Source: Paraburkholderia flagellata
GTDB lineage: Bacteria > Pseudomonadota > Gammaproteobacteria > Burkholderiales > Burkholderiaceae
Length of the DNA: 64,000 bases
Assembly: GCF_021390645.1 (NCBI RefSeq)
Contig: NZ_JAJEJT010000003.1
Location: forward strand, 930,001-994,000
Direction of reading: 5' to 3'
Shown here: positions 44,785-52,926 of the stretch, one piece after another
Layout: each line of letters opens with the position of its first letter
Numbering within the stretch: the first letter of the stretch is position 1
Translations under genes and position numbers: made by a program
Notes under the pieces: model-generated
Databases searched by the model: none
What the model saw: only the letters and a program-made list of their open reading frames with translations
Told to the model about the DNA's origin: nothing

Positions 44785-44814
44785 GCGCCGGCGCGAGTGA
44801 ACATGCGCCGGCGC
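44785..44814 (+). terminator. hairpin after porin
   Basis: GCGCCGGCGC at 44785-44794 and again at 44805-44814 (each self-complementary, so together an inverted repeat), loop of 10 nt, followed by TCTTGC. It ends 20 nt before the LysR start. Confidence 0.55.
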
Positions 44815-44834
44815 TCTTGCATCGCGAGGTTTGC

Positions 44835-45767
44835 ATGCGCCGCCTTCCCTCTTTATCGGCACTGCGCTCTTTCGAGGAGGCGAGCCGCACGCTCAGCTTC
44901 ACCCGGGCCGCGCAGAACCTGCACGTGACGCAGGGGGCGATCAGCCGCCAGATTCGCCTGCTCGAAGACTATCTCGGCACGCCGCTCTTCATGCGGCATC
45001 ATCACCGGCTCGAAATCACGGCTGCGGGCAAGCGTCTGCTGCCTACGCTCCAGGCCGCGTTCGACAGCATCGCCCACACGCTCGACACGATTCGCGCCGA
45101 TCCATCGAACAGCCTGCTCAGTCTGAACGCCGCGCCCACGCTCGCCACGCGCTGGCTTACGCCGCGCCTGCGCAACTTCCAGCTGCGCCACCCTGATCTG
45201 CGCATCTCCATCACCAACGAATACGGGCCGCTGCACGGCACGGAGCGCAACGAGGATTGCCAGATCCGCTTCGGCATGGAACCGCTGCCGGGCGGCCAGA
45301 GCACGCTGCTCATGCGCGAGCGTCACGTGCTCGTCGGCTCGGCGCGCGAGTTCAGCCAGGCCGCCGCCGATCAATACGCGCTGCGCGAGATCCTCGCGCA
45401 GCATCCGTGGCTCTATATCCTCGATATCGACCGGCGCCTGCTGGTCTGGGAAGCGTGGCTCGAAGCCGCGGCGCTCGACGTGCAGATCGCGCCGCGCGGG
45501 GAACTGGAGTTCAGCACGCTCGATCAGGTGATACACGCGGCAGTGGCCGGTCTCGGCATTGCCGTGGCCGACCGGCACATGATCGCGCCCGAACTGGCGA
45601 ACGGCACGCTCGTACAACTGAGCGAGGTGGAAGTGGTGGGGCCTTCGGGATACTGGCTCGATGTGCGGCCCGAAGTGCAGGACACACTACGCGTTCGCAA
45701 CTTCAGCAACTGGCTGGTTGAGCACCACAGCGAACAACCCGGCGAGCACCGCGCGGTACGCAGCTAG
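44835..45767 (+). CDS. LysR-family regulator, GcvA-like
   Basis: 310 residues from ATG 44835 (GCGAGG upstream). N-terminus RRLPSLSALRSFEEASRTLS, FTRAAQNLHVTQGAISRQIR, LLEDYLGTPLFMRHHHRLEI is GcvA-type. Effector domain at about 90-300 (LSLNAAPTLATRWLTPRLRN, VIHAAVAGLGIAVADRHMIA). Same strand as the porin cassette; may regulate it in trans or be read through. Confidence 0.92.
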   Translation: MRRLPSLSALRSFEEASRTLSFTRAAQNLHVTQGAISRQIRLLEDYLGTPLFMRHHHRLEITAAGKRLLPTLQAAFDSIAHTLDTIRADPSNSLLSLNAAPTLATRWLTPRLRNFQLRHPDLRISITNEYGPLHGTERNEDCQIRFGMEPLPGGQSTLLMRERHVLVGSAREFSQAAADQYALREILAQHPWLYILDIDRRLLVWEAWLEAAALDVQIAPRGELEFSTLDQVIHAAVAGLGIAVADRHMIAPELANGTLVQLSEVEVVGPSGYWLDVRPEVQDTLRVRNFSNWLVEHHSEQPGEHRAVRS

Positions 45768-45768
45768 T

Positions 45769-45798
45769 CCGGGTGCATGACTGGCGTCACGCACCCGG
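45769..45798. terminator. bidirectional hairpin between convergent genes
   Basis: CCGGGTGC (45769-45776) and GCACCCGG (45791-45798) with an inner TGAC/GTCA pair around a TGGC loop, directly after the LysR stop and before the stop of the convergent zinc-ribbon gene. Confidence 0.65.
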
Positions 45799-45817
45799 GC
45801 CTATGCTGCGAAAGTCG

Positions 45818-47002
45818 TCAGTTGGGATCGATCGGCGGACCCGGCGGACCCGAATCCACCTGCCTCATCGTGGGCGCGATACCCGCGCCCTGAGCCATAT
45901 TGCCCGCGCCCTGGGCCGCGATCGAACGCGAGAGGATCTCCCGCGCTTCGCCGCTCGATGAATCGACCGTCAATGCGTGCCCCGCGTTATGCCAGGCGCA
46001 CACCCATCGCCCATCGCGGGCGCACAGCCGTGCGTAGCCAAGTAACGAATCGCGCTGATCTTCGCGCGAAGTCAATTCGGCCTGCATTTGCAGCGCGGTG
46101 CCGTTGCCCGGTTGCTCCGCGAGCGCGGAATTGATCGCGCTGCGCGCAGGCCCAAGGCTGTTCTTGTCGAGGCTCGCACGCGCGCTTGCCAGATTGCGCG
46201 CGACGTCGGCGCGCGCATAGGCGGAGGCCTTCGCTGCGTTGGCCTTCTCTTCGCTGGCCTTTTCTGCCTTGATCTTCGCGGCAGCGAGTGCGCGCTCGTC
46301 GGCACTGTTCTTTCGCGCGGCGACGCTCGGCGGCACGGTCTGCGCCATTGCGGTACGCGGCTGCGGCGCTTGATGTGGCAGTGGCGCTTGTGCGGTCATG
46401 GCCGGCGGCGCGACATGCGCCACTACGGGCGACGGCGCGCTCACGGCAGGCCGCGGCGGCACACTGGCAACCGGAGCAGATGGCACGCTCGCGACCGGCG
46501 GCGGCAACTGCGCGACGGCTACCGGCGGTGCGCTGCGCAACGTGCGCAGCTTCGTGTCGTGCACGGCTGATGTGGGCTTCGGCCCGAGGATCGCTCCCTC
46601 GACGATCTGGGCGCCCGGTGTCGGCTCCCGCTCGACTCGATGCGAAATGACGTACGCGGTCAGCAGGAACGCGATCGAAACCACGCTGCCGATAGCATAG
46701 AAAGGCAACCACGAGCGTGGCGCCGCGGGCGCTTCATCGCGTAGTTCGTAATCGCTGTCGCGGGGCGCACCGCTGAAACTGAACGACGGAGGTTTCCAGT
46801 CCGCGCGCGCATGGCGCGCGAAACCATCGTGCCATTCGGGCGCGGCGGATTCGCTTGCCGGCGACATGCGCGGGCCAGCGGAAAGTTGCTTCGCGCCGCA
46901 CTGAGGGCAAATCATCAGTGGCGCATTAAAACCGGTCCCGCAGTATGGACATCCCCACGGACCAGACGTGGCTCGGCCAGGTTCGTTGAACATTGCAGGC
47001 AT
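45818..47002 (-). CDS. zinc-ribbon, Pro-rich, single-pass membrane protein
   Basis: 394 residues from ATG 47002; starts at 46993 and GTG 47077 are also open and none has a good ribosome site. N-terminal zinc ribbon CPYCGTGFNAPLMICPQCG (two CxxC knuckles, about 17-36), one membrane helix near 95-118, a Pro/Ala/Val-rich linker, then a Lys/Ala coiled coil (about 235-275) and a TPR-like end with C-x5-C (LCARDGRWVCAWHNA). A cytoplasmic sensor part linked to a periplasmic rod; function unknown. Confidence 0.8.
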   Translation of the reverse strand: MPAMFNEPGRATSGPWGCPYCGTGFNAPLMICPQCGAKQLSAGPRMSPASESAAPEWHDGFARHARADWKPPSFSFSGAPRDSDYELRDEAPAAPRSWLPFYAIGSVVSIAFLLTAYVISHRVEREPTPGAQIVEGAILGPKPTSAVHDTKLRTLRSAPPVAVAQLPPPVASVPSAPVASVPPRPAVSAPSPVVAHVAPPAMTAQAPLPHQAPQPRTAMAQTVPPSVAARKNSADERALAAAKIKAEKASEEKANAAKASAYARADVARNLASARASLDKNSLGPARSAINSALAEQPGNGTALQMQAELTSREDQRDSLLGYARLCARDGRWVCAWHNAGHALTVDSSSGEAREILSRSIAAQGAGNMAQGAGIAPTMRQVDSGPPGPPIDPN

Positions 47003-47429
47003 GGAAGCTTTGAAGGATGGTTTCGGGTTGGCTACCGGCGGCTGGTGCGCGTCGCAGCGGAGGCAACCAGGCGGCACGGATTCGACGTAGTCGCTGAAGT
47101 CCCTACTGTATTTCGCGGATCGTTGGACGGTTGTAACAAATAGTCGTTTTGAATATGGGCTACTTCGCCGCGAAGTTCAACCGGCGGAATCGGCCAGATG
47201 GCGGATTTTGACAGGCGGGATTTCGACCCCTGTAGCGGGTTGTATGGCCATGCCATGATGGCTGCGCCACGCAGGCCAATGTGGCCACTTGATGGTGCCC
47301 CACGTCGTGACATCTTGATACAGAAATCGTGTGACTGATACGCGATGCGCGGGGCGTTTTCGCAACGCGCTCGCGGCTACCGGAGCTTCGATTACAGGGG
47401 ATCGAACGCAAGCCCCCTGCCCCGCAGCA
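47003..47429. other. 427-nt stretch without a convincing gene
   Basis: Between two minus-strand genes. Open frames here have unnatural composition. The segment 47150-47310 includes GGCCAGATGGCGGATTTTG and GGCCACTTGATGGTGCCCC, which recall the repeated ends of IS21-type elements, but no transposase remnant is recognisable. The zinc-ribbon promoter should lie near 47003-47150. Confidence 0.3.
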
Positions 47430-48899
47430 TCACGCCTTCAGCGCATCCTTGAAAACGCGCCCATCCTTCATGATCAGGTTCAGGTTCTGATCGGGGTTGG
47501 CTAGCAGAGTCATATCCTGGAGCGGGTCGCCAGCCACGATCAGCAGATCCGCATACGCCCCCTCTTCCAGCACGCCAAGCTTGTGCGGATACGGGTTACG
47601 CTCGCCCGCCAGCGCGAGCAATTGCCCATTCGTGGCAGTGGCCATGCGCAACGCCTCGGCGTTCGAATACCAGCGCGTCATGTGCCCAAGCATCGTGCCT
47701 TGCCGCGTGGCCAGCGCCTGCGAGAAGAGCAGATCCGTGCCGAACGCCACCTTGAGCCCGTGCTTGCGCGCGAGCTTGTACATGTTGTCGGTCCCGGCGG
47801 TCACCTCGAGAAACTTCTCGCGGCTCGACGGCGCCATCGGCGCTACATCCTCTTCGCTGGTAAACGGTTGCGTGCTCAACCATGTGCCGTTCTTCGCCAG
47901 AATTTCGGCGCTCCGGTCGTCGATGAGGTGTCCGTGCTCGACGCATTGCGCGCCGGCGGCCACGCAACGCTTCACCGCTTCGGGCGTGTATGCATGCACG
48001 AGCACGTAGGTACCCCAGTCGGATGCCGTTTCCACCGCGGCTTTCAGTTGCGGCTCGGTGAACGTGAGCATGTCGAGCGGACTGCGCGGCGTGGAAACGC
48101 CGCCGCAACCCACGATCTTGATCTGCGTAGCGCCCAGCATGAACTGCTCGCGCACACGCAGGCGCACTTCGTCAGCCGTATCTGCAATGGCGGCAGCGCC
48201 GGTTCGCTCGACCTCGCTGATCTGGCTGCTCGTGCGCGGCACATCCGTCAGCAGACGAAAATCCCCATGTCCGCCCGTCGTGGTAATCATCGCGCCGCAG
48301 GGATAAATGCGTGGGCCACTCAGCATGCCGGCGTCGATGGCCTGCTTCAAGGCGAACGCGGGCCCCCCAACATCGCGAATGGTCGTGAATCCGCGCAAAA
48401 GCGTGCGCTGTGCCTCGGCGCCCGCGGCCAGGTACACGAAACTCAAGTCGGACTGCAAGATGGCGGCGATAGGGAGCGCGGCGAGCAGCGAATGCCAGTG
48501 CATGTCGATGAGGCCAGGCATCATCACCTTGCCGCCGCAGTCGATCACGCGGCCGCCCGACGCGTTCTGCGCGTCAGGCGAGCCCCGGCGCAACTGCGAG
48601 ATGCGGTTGCCATCGACCACCAGATACATGCCGTCCTGAAGCGCGGCCGACTTGCCGTCGAACAGGCGAAAGTTCGTGAACGTCGTGGGCTGGGCGGGCG
48701 CCGCGGCGCCGGGCTGCTGCGCACGGCTGAACTCAGGCAGGACCGCGCTCAACAAGGATGCGCCCATGCCGATCAAAAAGCCGCGCCGGGCAAGATCGGC
48801 GCTGATGCGGCGATTCGCGAACGCTGCGAGCGCCTTGTCGCACAGGCACGCGGAAACCGGGCCGATTGCGTTGCCGCGGCGGTTCATTCTGGAAGCCAT
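47430..48899 (-). CDS. exported amidohydrolase, imidazolonepropionase-like
   Basis: 489 residues. The N-terminus ends in an RRGFLIGMGASLLSAVLP segment, a twin-arginine-type signal at about 38-60. Amidohydrolase motifs: metal HxH in MPGLIDMHWHS, K in ATQIKIVGCGG, H in VLVHAYTPEAVKR, H in QCVEHGHLID, and D in VAFGTDLLFS; C-terminal beta-sandwich end EGAYADLLIVAGDPL. Resembles prolidase-like or PHP-unrelated peptidase/organophosphate hydrolases of this group. A periplasmic hydrolase; substrate unknown. Confidence 0.88.
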   Translation of the reverse strand: MASRMNRRGNAIGPVSACLCDKALAAFANRRISADLARRGFLIGMGASLLSAVLPEFSRAQQPGAAAPAQPTTFTNFRLFDGKSAALQDGMYLVVDGNRISQLRRGSPDAQNASGGRVIDCGGKVMMPGLIDMHWHSLLAALPIAAILQSDLSFVYLAAGAEAQRTLLRGFTTIRDVGGPAFALKQAIDAGMLSGPRIYPCGAMITTTGGHGDFRLLTDVPRTSSQISEVERTGAAAIADTADEVRLRVREQFMLGATQIKIVGCGGVSTPRSPLDMLTFTEPQLKAAVETASDWGTYVLVHAYTPEAVKRCVAAGAQCVEHGHLIDDRSAEILAKNGTWLSTQPFTSEEDVAPMAPSSREKFLEVTAGTDNMYKLARKHGLKVAFGTDLLFSQALATRQGTMLGHMTRWYSNAEALRMATATNGQLLALAGERNPYPHKLGVLEEGAYADLLIVAGDPLQDMTLLANPDQNLNLIMKDGRVFKDALKA

Positions 48900-48927
48900 A
48901 GTTCACCTGTGAAAGTAAGTCACGCAT

Positions 48928-49977
48928 TTACTCTGCATGCCTGACTACATCATCCTTCGTCAACAGCAACGCCAGCGGCCGCGTGGAGCTGAACGCGGAA
49001 AAGATAATCGTGAGCGCCACGGTCCCCGGCACGGCGAGAAATGCGCCGGGAATGCCCCAGATCGCCGTCCACGCGGCGAGGCTCATGAGGATGACCGCGG
49101 GACTCAGGTTCAGCGAACCCGCCATCAACCACGGGTCAAGCACGTTGCCCATCACGAAGTTGATCGCCGAAAGTGCAATGAGCAATGTTATCGCTTCGTT
49201 CCACTGACCAAATTGAAGCGCGGCGAGCAAGGCGGGAAGCGCAACGGAGATGAGCGAGCCCGCATACGGCACGAAGTTGAGCAACACGATGAGAATGGCA
49301 ATGAGCGGTGCGAACTCCAGCCCGACCAGATGCATGCAGATCCAGCTGAGAATGCCGAGCACCACGCCGAGCAGCGCTTTCAACGCCAGATACGTGCCGA
49401 TCTTCGCGTTGATGGCGTCGATCACAGGCTCCATGTCCGCCTTGCCGCGCATGACAGCAGAGAGCTTGCGGCGGAACCGCCCCATCTCGATCATGAAGAA
49501 CGCCGTGTACAGCAAAACGACGAGCGTCGTTGCCATGATCGAAGAGAGCGAGCCGAGGAGCGAGGTGAGAAGCGACTGTACGTTGACGGTCGCGAGCAAC
49601 TCGCGCCGGAATGCCGCCCACGAAGCTTCGGTTTCCAGATGAAACAGCGCGGTGATTTTGGTGAGCAACGCGAGCAGCGTGGCTTCGTACTTGGGCGCCA
49701 CGGCAAGCATGCGGTCCGTGTCGGATAGCAGCAGTTCGGTTGCGAGCCACACGGCGACGAGTATGAGCGCGGCGGCGCTCCAGTAGCGCACGCCCGTGCG
49801 AATGCGCTTGCCCACGTGAGGCACGCGCCGCAGGATTTCGGCGAGCCCGTAGATCACGTACGACGTGATGATCGCGAATGCGATCGGCACCAGCACAGGC
49901 CGCCCGATATATAGCACCCATCCTGTGATGACGGCGATGACGACCACGCAGGTGAACGTGACGAGATCCTGTTTCAT
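48928..49977 (-). CDS. AI-2E family transporter (PerM/YhhT-like)
   Basis: 349 residues, about eight membrane helices: FTCVVVIAVITGWVLYIGRP, VLVPIAFAIITSYVIYGLAE near the start; ALKALLGVVLGILSWICMHL, APLIAILIVLLNFVPYAGSL with the family PYxGS-like motif, and LNLSPAVILMSLAAWTAIWG, IPGAFLAVPGTVALTI at the end. Family members export small molecules or run Na+/H+ exchange. Divergent from the HtrA gene across 316 nt. Confidence 0.92.
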   Translation of the reverse strand: MKQDLVTFTCVVVIAVITGWVLYIGRPVLVPIAFAIITSYVIYGLAEILRRVPHVGKRIRTGVRYWSAAALILVAVWLATELLLSDTDRMLAVAPKYEATLLALLTKITALFHLETEASWAAFRRELLATVNVQSLLTSLLGSLSSIMATTLVVLLYTAFFMIEMGRFRRKLSAVMRGKADMEPVIDAINAKIGTYLALKALLGVVLGILSWICMHLVGLEFAPLIAILIVLLNFVPYAGSLISVALPALLAALQFGQWNEAITLLIALSAINFVMGNVLDPWLMAGSLNLSPAVILMSLAAWTAIWGIPGAFLAVPGTVALTIIFSAFSSTRPLALLLTKDDVVRHAE

Positions 49978-50293
49978 GGAGATGCTTTGGATGACGAACC
50001 ACGTTGCGTTGATGAGACGTTAGCAAGCCATCAACGTCCCGCCGCGTTTTATCCGGCCCCAATAATGCGTCTTCGGGGCGCGATCGGGCGCTACTTCGAA
50101 AGACTAGCCGCTTTGAAGAAGACTTGCGCGCTGGCTGGATTCCGGACCACGTCCAATTAACCGCGCCCCCATTTTCGTTGCACGCACATCGACTCTTCGA
50201 GCGGTCAAAAGATCCTTCTTTCCTTTAAGTCACGTTTAAGCAGCAAAAAGTACCTTACGCGCACCTTCACCAACCACTTCGAAGACCATAGCA
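49978..50293. promoter_or_regulatory. divergent promoter region, AI-2E permease and HtrA
   Basis: 316 bases without a gene. Inverted repeat CGTTGATG (50007-50014) / CATCAACG (50029-50036) lies 30-60 bp upstream of the permease start. The part near 50200-50260 is A/T-richer and probably holds the htrA promoter; a consensus could not be fixed. Confidence 0.4.
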
Positions 50294-51373
50294 ATGAGTA
50301 CCATCAAATATCGGCGCCGGGGCCTGATCGCCGGTGTAGCGGTGGCGCTTGCCGGCGCCTGGGTCGTTAGCCACGAGCGCGCCAGTGCGGACGAAAGCGG
50401 CATCACGAAAACGACGTTGTCGGCACCCGCGCCCAAGACAGACGACGTCAAGGGCACGGCGCCGAACTTCTCGGCGATCGTCTCGCAGTACGGTCCGGCT
50501 GTGGTCCATGTCGAGGTCGTCAAGGAAAACCCGGACTCCGAAGACGGTCACTCGGGCGCCTTGGGATCGGGCTTCATCGTGAGCCAGGATGGCTACATCC
50601 TGACGAACAATCACGTCGTCGAAGGCGCGGACGACGTGACGGTCAAGCTCACCGACGGCCGCAAGTTCCCCGCGCGCGTCATCGGCACCGACAAGGCGGG
50701 CGACGTGGCCGTGCTGAAGATCGCCGGTACGGGCTTCCCGACGGTGAAGATCGGCAATCCGGCGAACAGCAAGGTGGGCGACTGGGTCGTCGCGATCGGC
50801 TCGCCTTACGGTCTCGACAACACCGTGACCTCGGGCATCATCAGCGCGAAGTCGCGCCAACTCTCGGAAGATAGCCCGACGCACCTCATCCAGACCGACG
50901 TGCCCGTCAACCCGGGCAATTCGGGCGGCCCGCTCTTCAACCTGAACGGCGAAGTCATCGGCATCAATTCGATGATCTATTCGCGCACGGGCGGCTTCCA
51001 GGGCCTCTCGTTCGCCATTCCCATCGACGAAGCCATGCACATCAAGGATCAGATCGTGCAGGGCGGCGGCAACGGCAGTACGCTGGCCCGCAATTCGCAT
51101 CCACGTCTTGGCGTGGCCGTGCGAGCGCTGACCAGCGACGAAGCGCAGCAAGTCGGCGTGGACGGCGGCGTGCTCGTCGTGAAAGCCGGCGGTCCGGCAA
51201 AGGCGGCTGGCATCACCGCCGGCGACGTGATCGTCGCGGTCAACGGCATCGAGGTGGACAACGTCGACCAGTTGCAAAGCATGATCGCGCGGGCACGCAG
51301 CAACGTGTCGATCGTCGTTGCGCGCGACGGCGAGCAGATGACCGCGAAAGTCGAACTCGCGCCGCGCGCATAA
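50294..51373 (+). CDS. HtrA/DegS-type periplasmic serine protease
   Basis: 359 residues. Uncleaved signal anchor at about 10-26, trypsin-like protease domain about 60-260 with triad H107 (TNNHVVEG), D137 (AGDVAVLKI) and S210 (NPGNSGGPLF), and a single PDZ domain at about 270-358 (RLGVAVRALTSDEAQQVGVD, AAGITAGDVIVAVNGIEVDN). One PDZ and a membrane anchor fit the DegS/short-HtrA layout. Envelope protein quality control or cleavage of an anti-sigma factor. Confidence 0.93.
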   Translation: MSTIKYRRRGLIAGVAVALAGAWVVSHERASADESGITKTTLSAPAPKTDDVKGTAPNFSAIVSQYGPAVVHVEVVKENPDSEDGHSGALGSGFIVSQDGYILTNNHVVEGADDVTVKLTDGRKFPARVIGTDKAGDVAVLKIAGTGFPTVKIGNPANSKVGDWVVAIGSPYGLDNTVTSGIISAKSRQLSEDSPTHLIQTDVPVNPGNSGGPLFNLNGEVIGINSMIYSRTGGFQGLSFAIPIDEAMHIKDQIVQGGGNGSTLARNSHPRLGVAVRALTSDEAQQVGVDGGVLVVKAGGPAKAAGITAGDVIVAVNGIEVDNVDQLQSMIARARSNVSIVVARDGEQMTAKVELAPRA

Positions 51374-51409
51374 GCCTCAGGCCGGGCCCAGCGCGTGCCG
51401 ACCACGCGA

Positions 51410-52882
51410 TCACGGCCCGCGGCTCGCCAGGTCGTCGATGCGCTCGACGATGTACCCGTAGAAGGGGTTCCACGAGAGCCGCGTGAGGAACCCCGCCCCG
51501 ACGATCAGCGCCCCGGTTTCGCCGCGAACGGATTGGGCGCCCAGGTGGATGCCCATGTCGTCGTTGGGATCGGGCGTGCGGCCGTAGAGCGAATCGGTCA
51601 CCGGAAACGGCAGGGCGATGTGTGAAAGCGAATAGACGTCAGGTGGATAGTCGAGCCCCGTGGGTTCGACTTTCGCCGTAGTGTCGTTCGGCGCCGTGCT
51701 CTCTTCGACCACTTGCGGCGAGGTGGCGGAGGCGTTGGTGAGCACGGTCAACCGGTAGCGCAGCGGCGGCACTGGCGAGAGGCGTCGCAGCGCGTCACGC
51801 ATCGAAGCGTGCAGCAACGGGCTCCATTGCGCTGTGCGGTTGATGTCGAACAGCACAAGCTCACTGCCATTGGCAGGCAGTTGCGAATACAACGAACTGA
51901 TGATCGCGCTCGTGCGTACCGTGGAGTCGAGTACGGACTGGAATGCGAGCGTGGGCGGCAGCGCGGCCAGTTTGCCGTTGCGCGCCGCGTCCGCCACTTC
52001 CTGCTGGATCTTGCGCGTGACCCGCCACGACTGGCGCGCGCCGTTCACCGGAAACGAGTTGTACTTGAACGGATTGAATTCCGGCACGATGTCGAGCCAC
52101 GCGGCTTTCGCAAACGCAGGCAGGATCGCGGGCAATGCCGCGAGCCCCGCAAAGCGCGCGAAGGCCGTAATGCCGATCATCGGCGAAAGCAGGATCAGGC
52201 GATCCGCTTTCGGCAGGCTCGGGTCATCCAGCGCCTCGAGCGAGTATTGCAGTGCGAGCGCGCCGCCGTTCGAATACCCCACGATATGCAGGGGCGACGG
52301 CGACGGCACGAGGCGCCGCGCTTCGCGCACGGCGAGGCGGGTGGCCGCCTCCCAGTCTTCGGCCGTCACTTCGGTCAGCCCGGCGGGCACGGTGCCGTGG
52401 CCCGGCAAGCGCACCCCCACCACGGCGAATCCATCTTGCTGATAGCGCTGCGCGATGTGCCGCAGGCTGTATGGTGAATCGGTCAGCCCATGCAGCATCA
52501 CGGCCACGCCGCGCGGCGAGCCCTGCGGCATGAGTGTGTACGAGCGGTTCCAGTCGGTGCGAAAGTGTCCGGGATAAATCGGGCTGCCCGAGAAATAGCG
52601 GTTGGCGGGAACGCGTTCGTTTGCCGGCAGTTTGTCCGTCACGTTCTTCTTGACCGAGTCGAACAGGCGATTCTCGTTCGCGATGTATTCCTCCCACGTC
52701 GCATGATCGATTTCGTGCGCGTGCATGTCTTCCGGCACGTACGTGTGCCACAGGCTCAACGGCGCCTTGCGCTGCGCGTCGTATAACCGCACGCCGGCAA
52801 TGCACACGAAAGCGATCAGCACGAAAAGGAAAAGCCGCTTGATCCAGCGAAGGGCCGATGCTCCCGTCAAGAAATTCGCCAT
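51410..52882 (-). CDS. membrane-anchored alpha/beta hydrolase
   Basis: 490 residues. One membrane helix at about 14-32, then a serine-hydrolase fold: oxyanion region VAVMLHGLTDSPYSLRHIAQ, FAVVGVRLPGHGTVPAGLT, nucleophile S204 in HIVGYSNGGALALQYS, and a C-terminal IHLGAQSVRGETGALIVGAG, which is an odd place for the catalytic His (SLSHIALPF near 430 is the better candidate). Looks like a periplasmic lipase/esterase. Lies 44 nt after the SLC13 gene, probably cotranscribed. Confidence 0.87.
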   Translation of the reverse strand: MANFLTGASALRWIKRLFLFVLIAFVCIAGVRLYDAQRKAPLSLWHTYVPEDMHAHEIDHATWEEYIANENRLFDSVKKNVTDKLPANERVPANRYFSGSPIYPGHFRTDWNRSYTLMPQGSPRGVAVMLHGLTDSPYSLRHIAQRYQQDGFAVVGVRLPGHGTVPAGLTEVTAEDWEAATRLAVREARRLVPSPSPLHIVGYSNGGALALQYSLEALDDPSLPKADRLILLSPMIGITAFARFAGLAALPAILPAFAKAAWLDIVPEFNPFKYNSFPVNGARQSWRVTRKIQQEVADAARNGKLAALPPTLAFQSVLDSTVRTSAIISSLYSQLPANGSELVLFDINRTAQWSPLLHASMRDALRRLSPVPPLRYRLTVLTNASATSPQVVEESTAPNDTTAKVEPTGLDYPPDVYSLSHIALPFPVTDSLYGRTPDPNDDMGIHLGAQSVRGETGALIVGAGFLTRLSWNPFYGYIVERIDDLASRGP

Positions 52883-52926
52883 CTCCGGTCAACGCCTCGC
52901 AAACGGGGGGCCGGCCTTTCCTCACG

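Noticed and set aside
47150..47310. Possible IS21-type end repeats (GGCCACTT... and GGCCAGAT...)
   Set aside because: Only two vague copies, no transposase or helper ATPase remnant, no flanking duplication. Kept only as a note in the gene-free entry.
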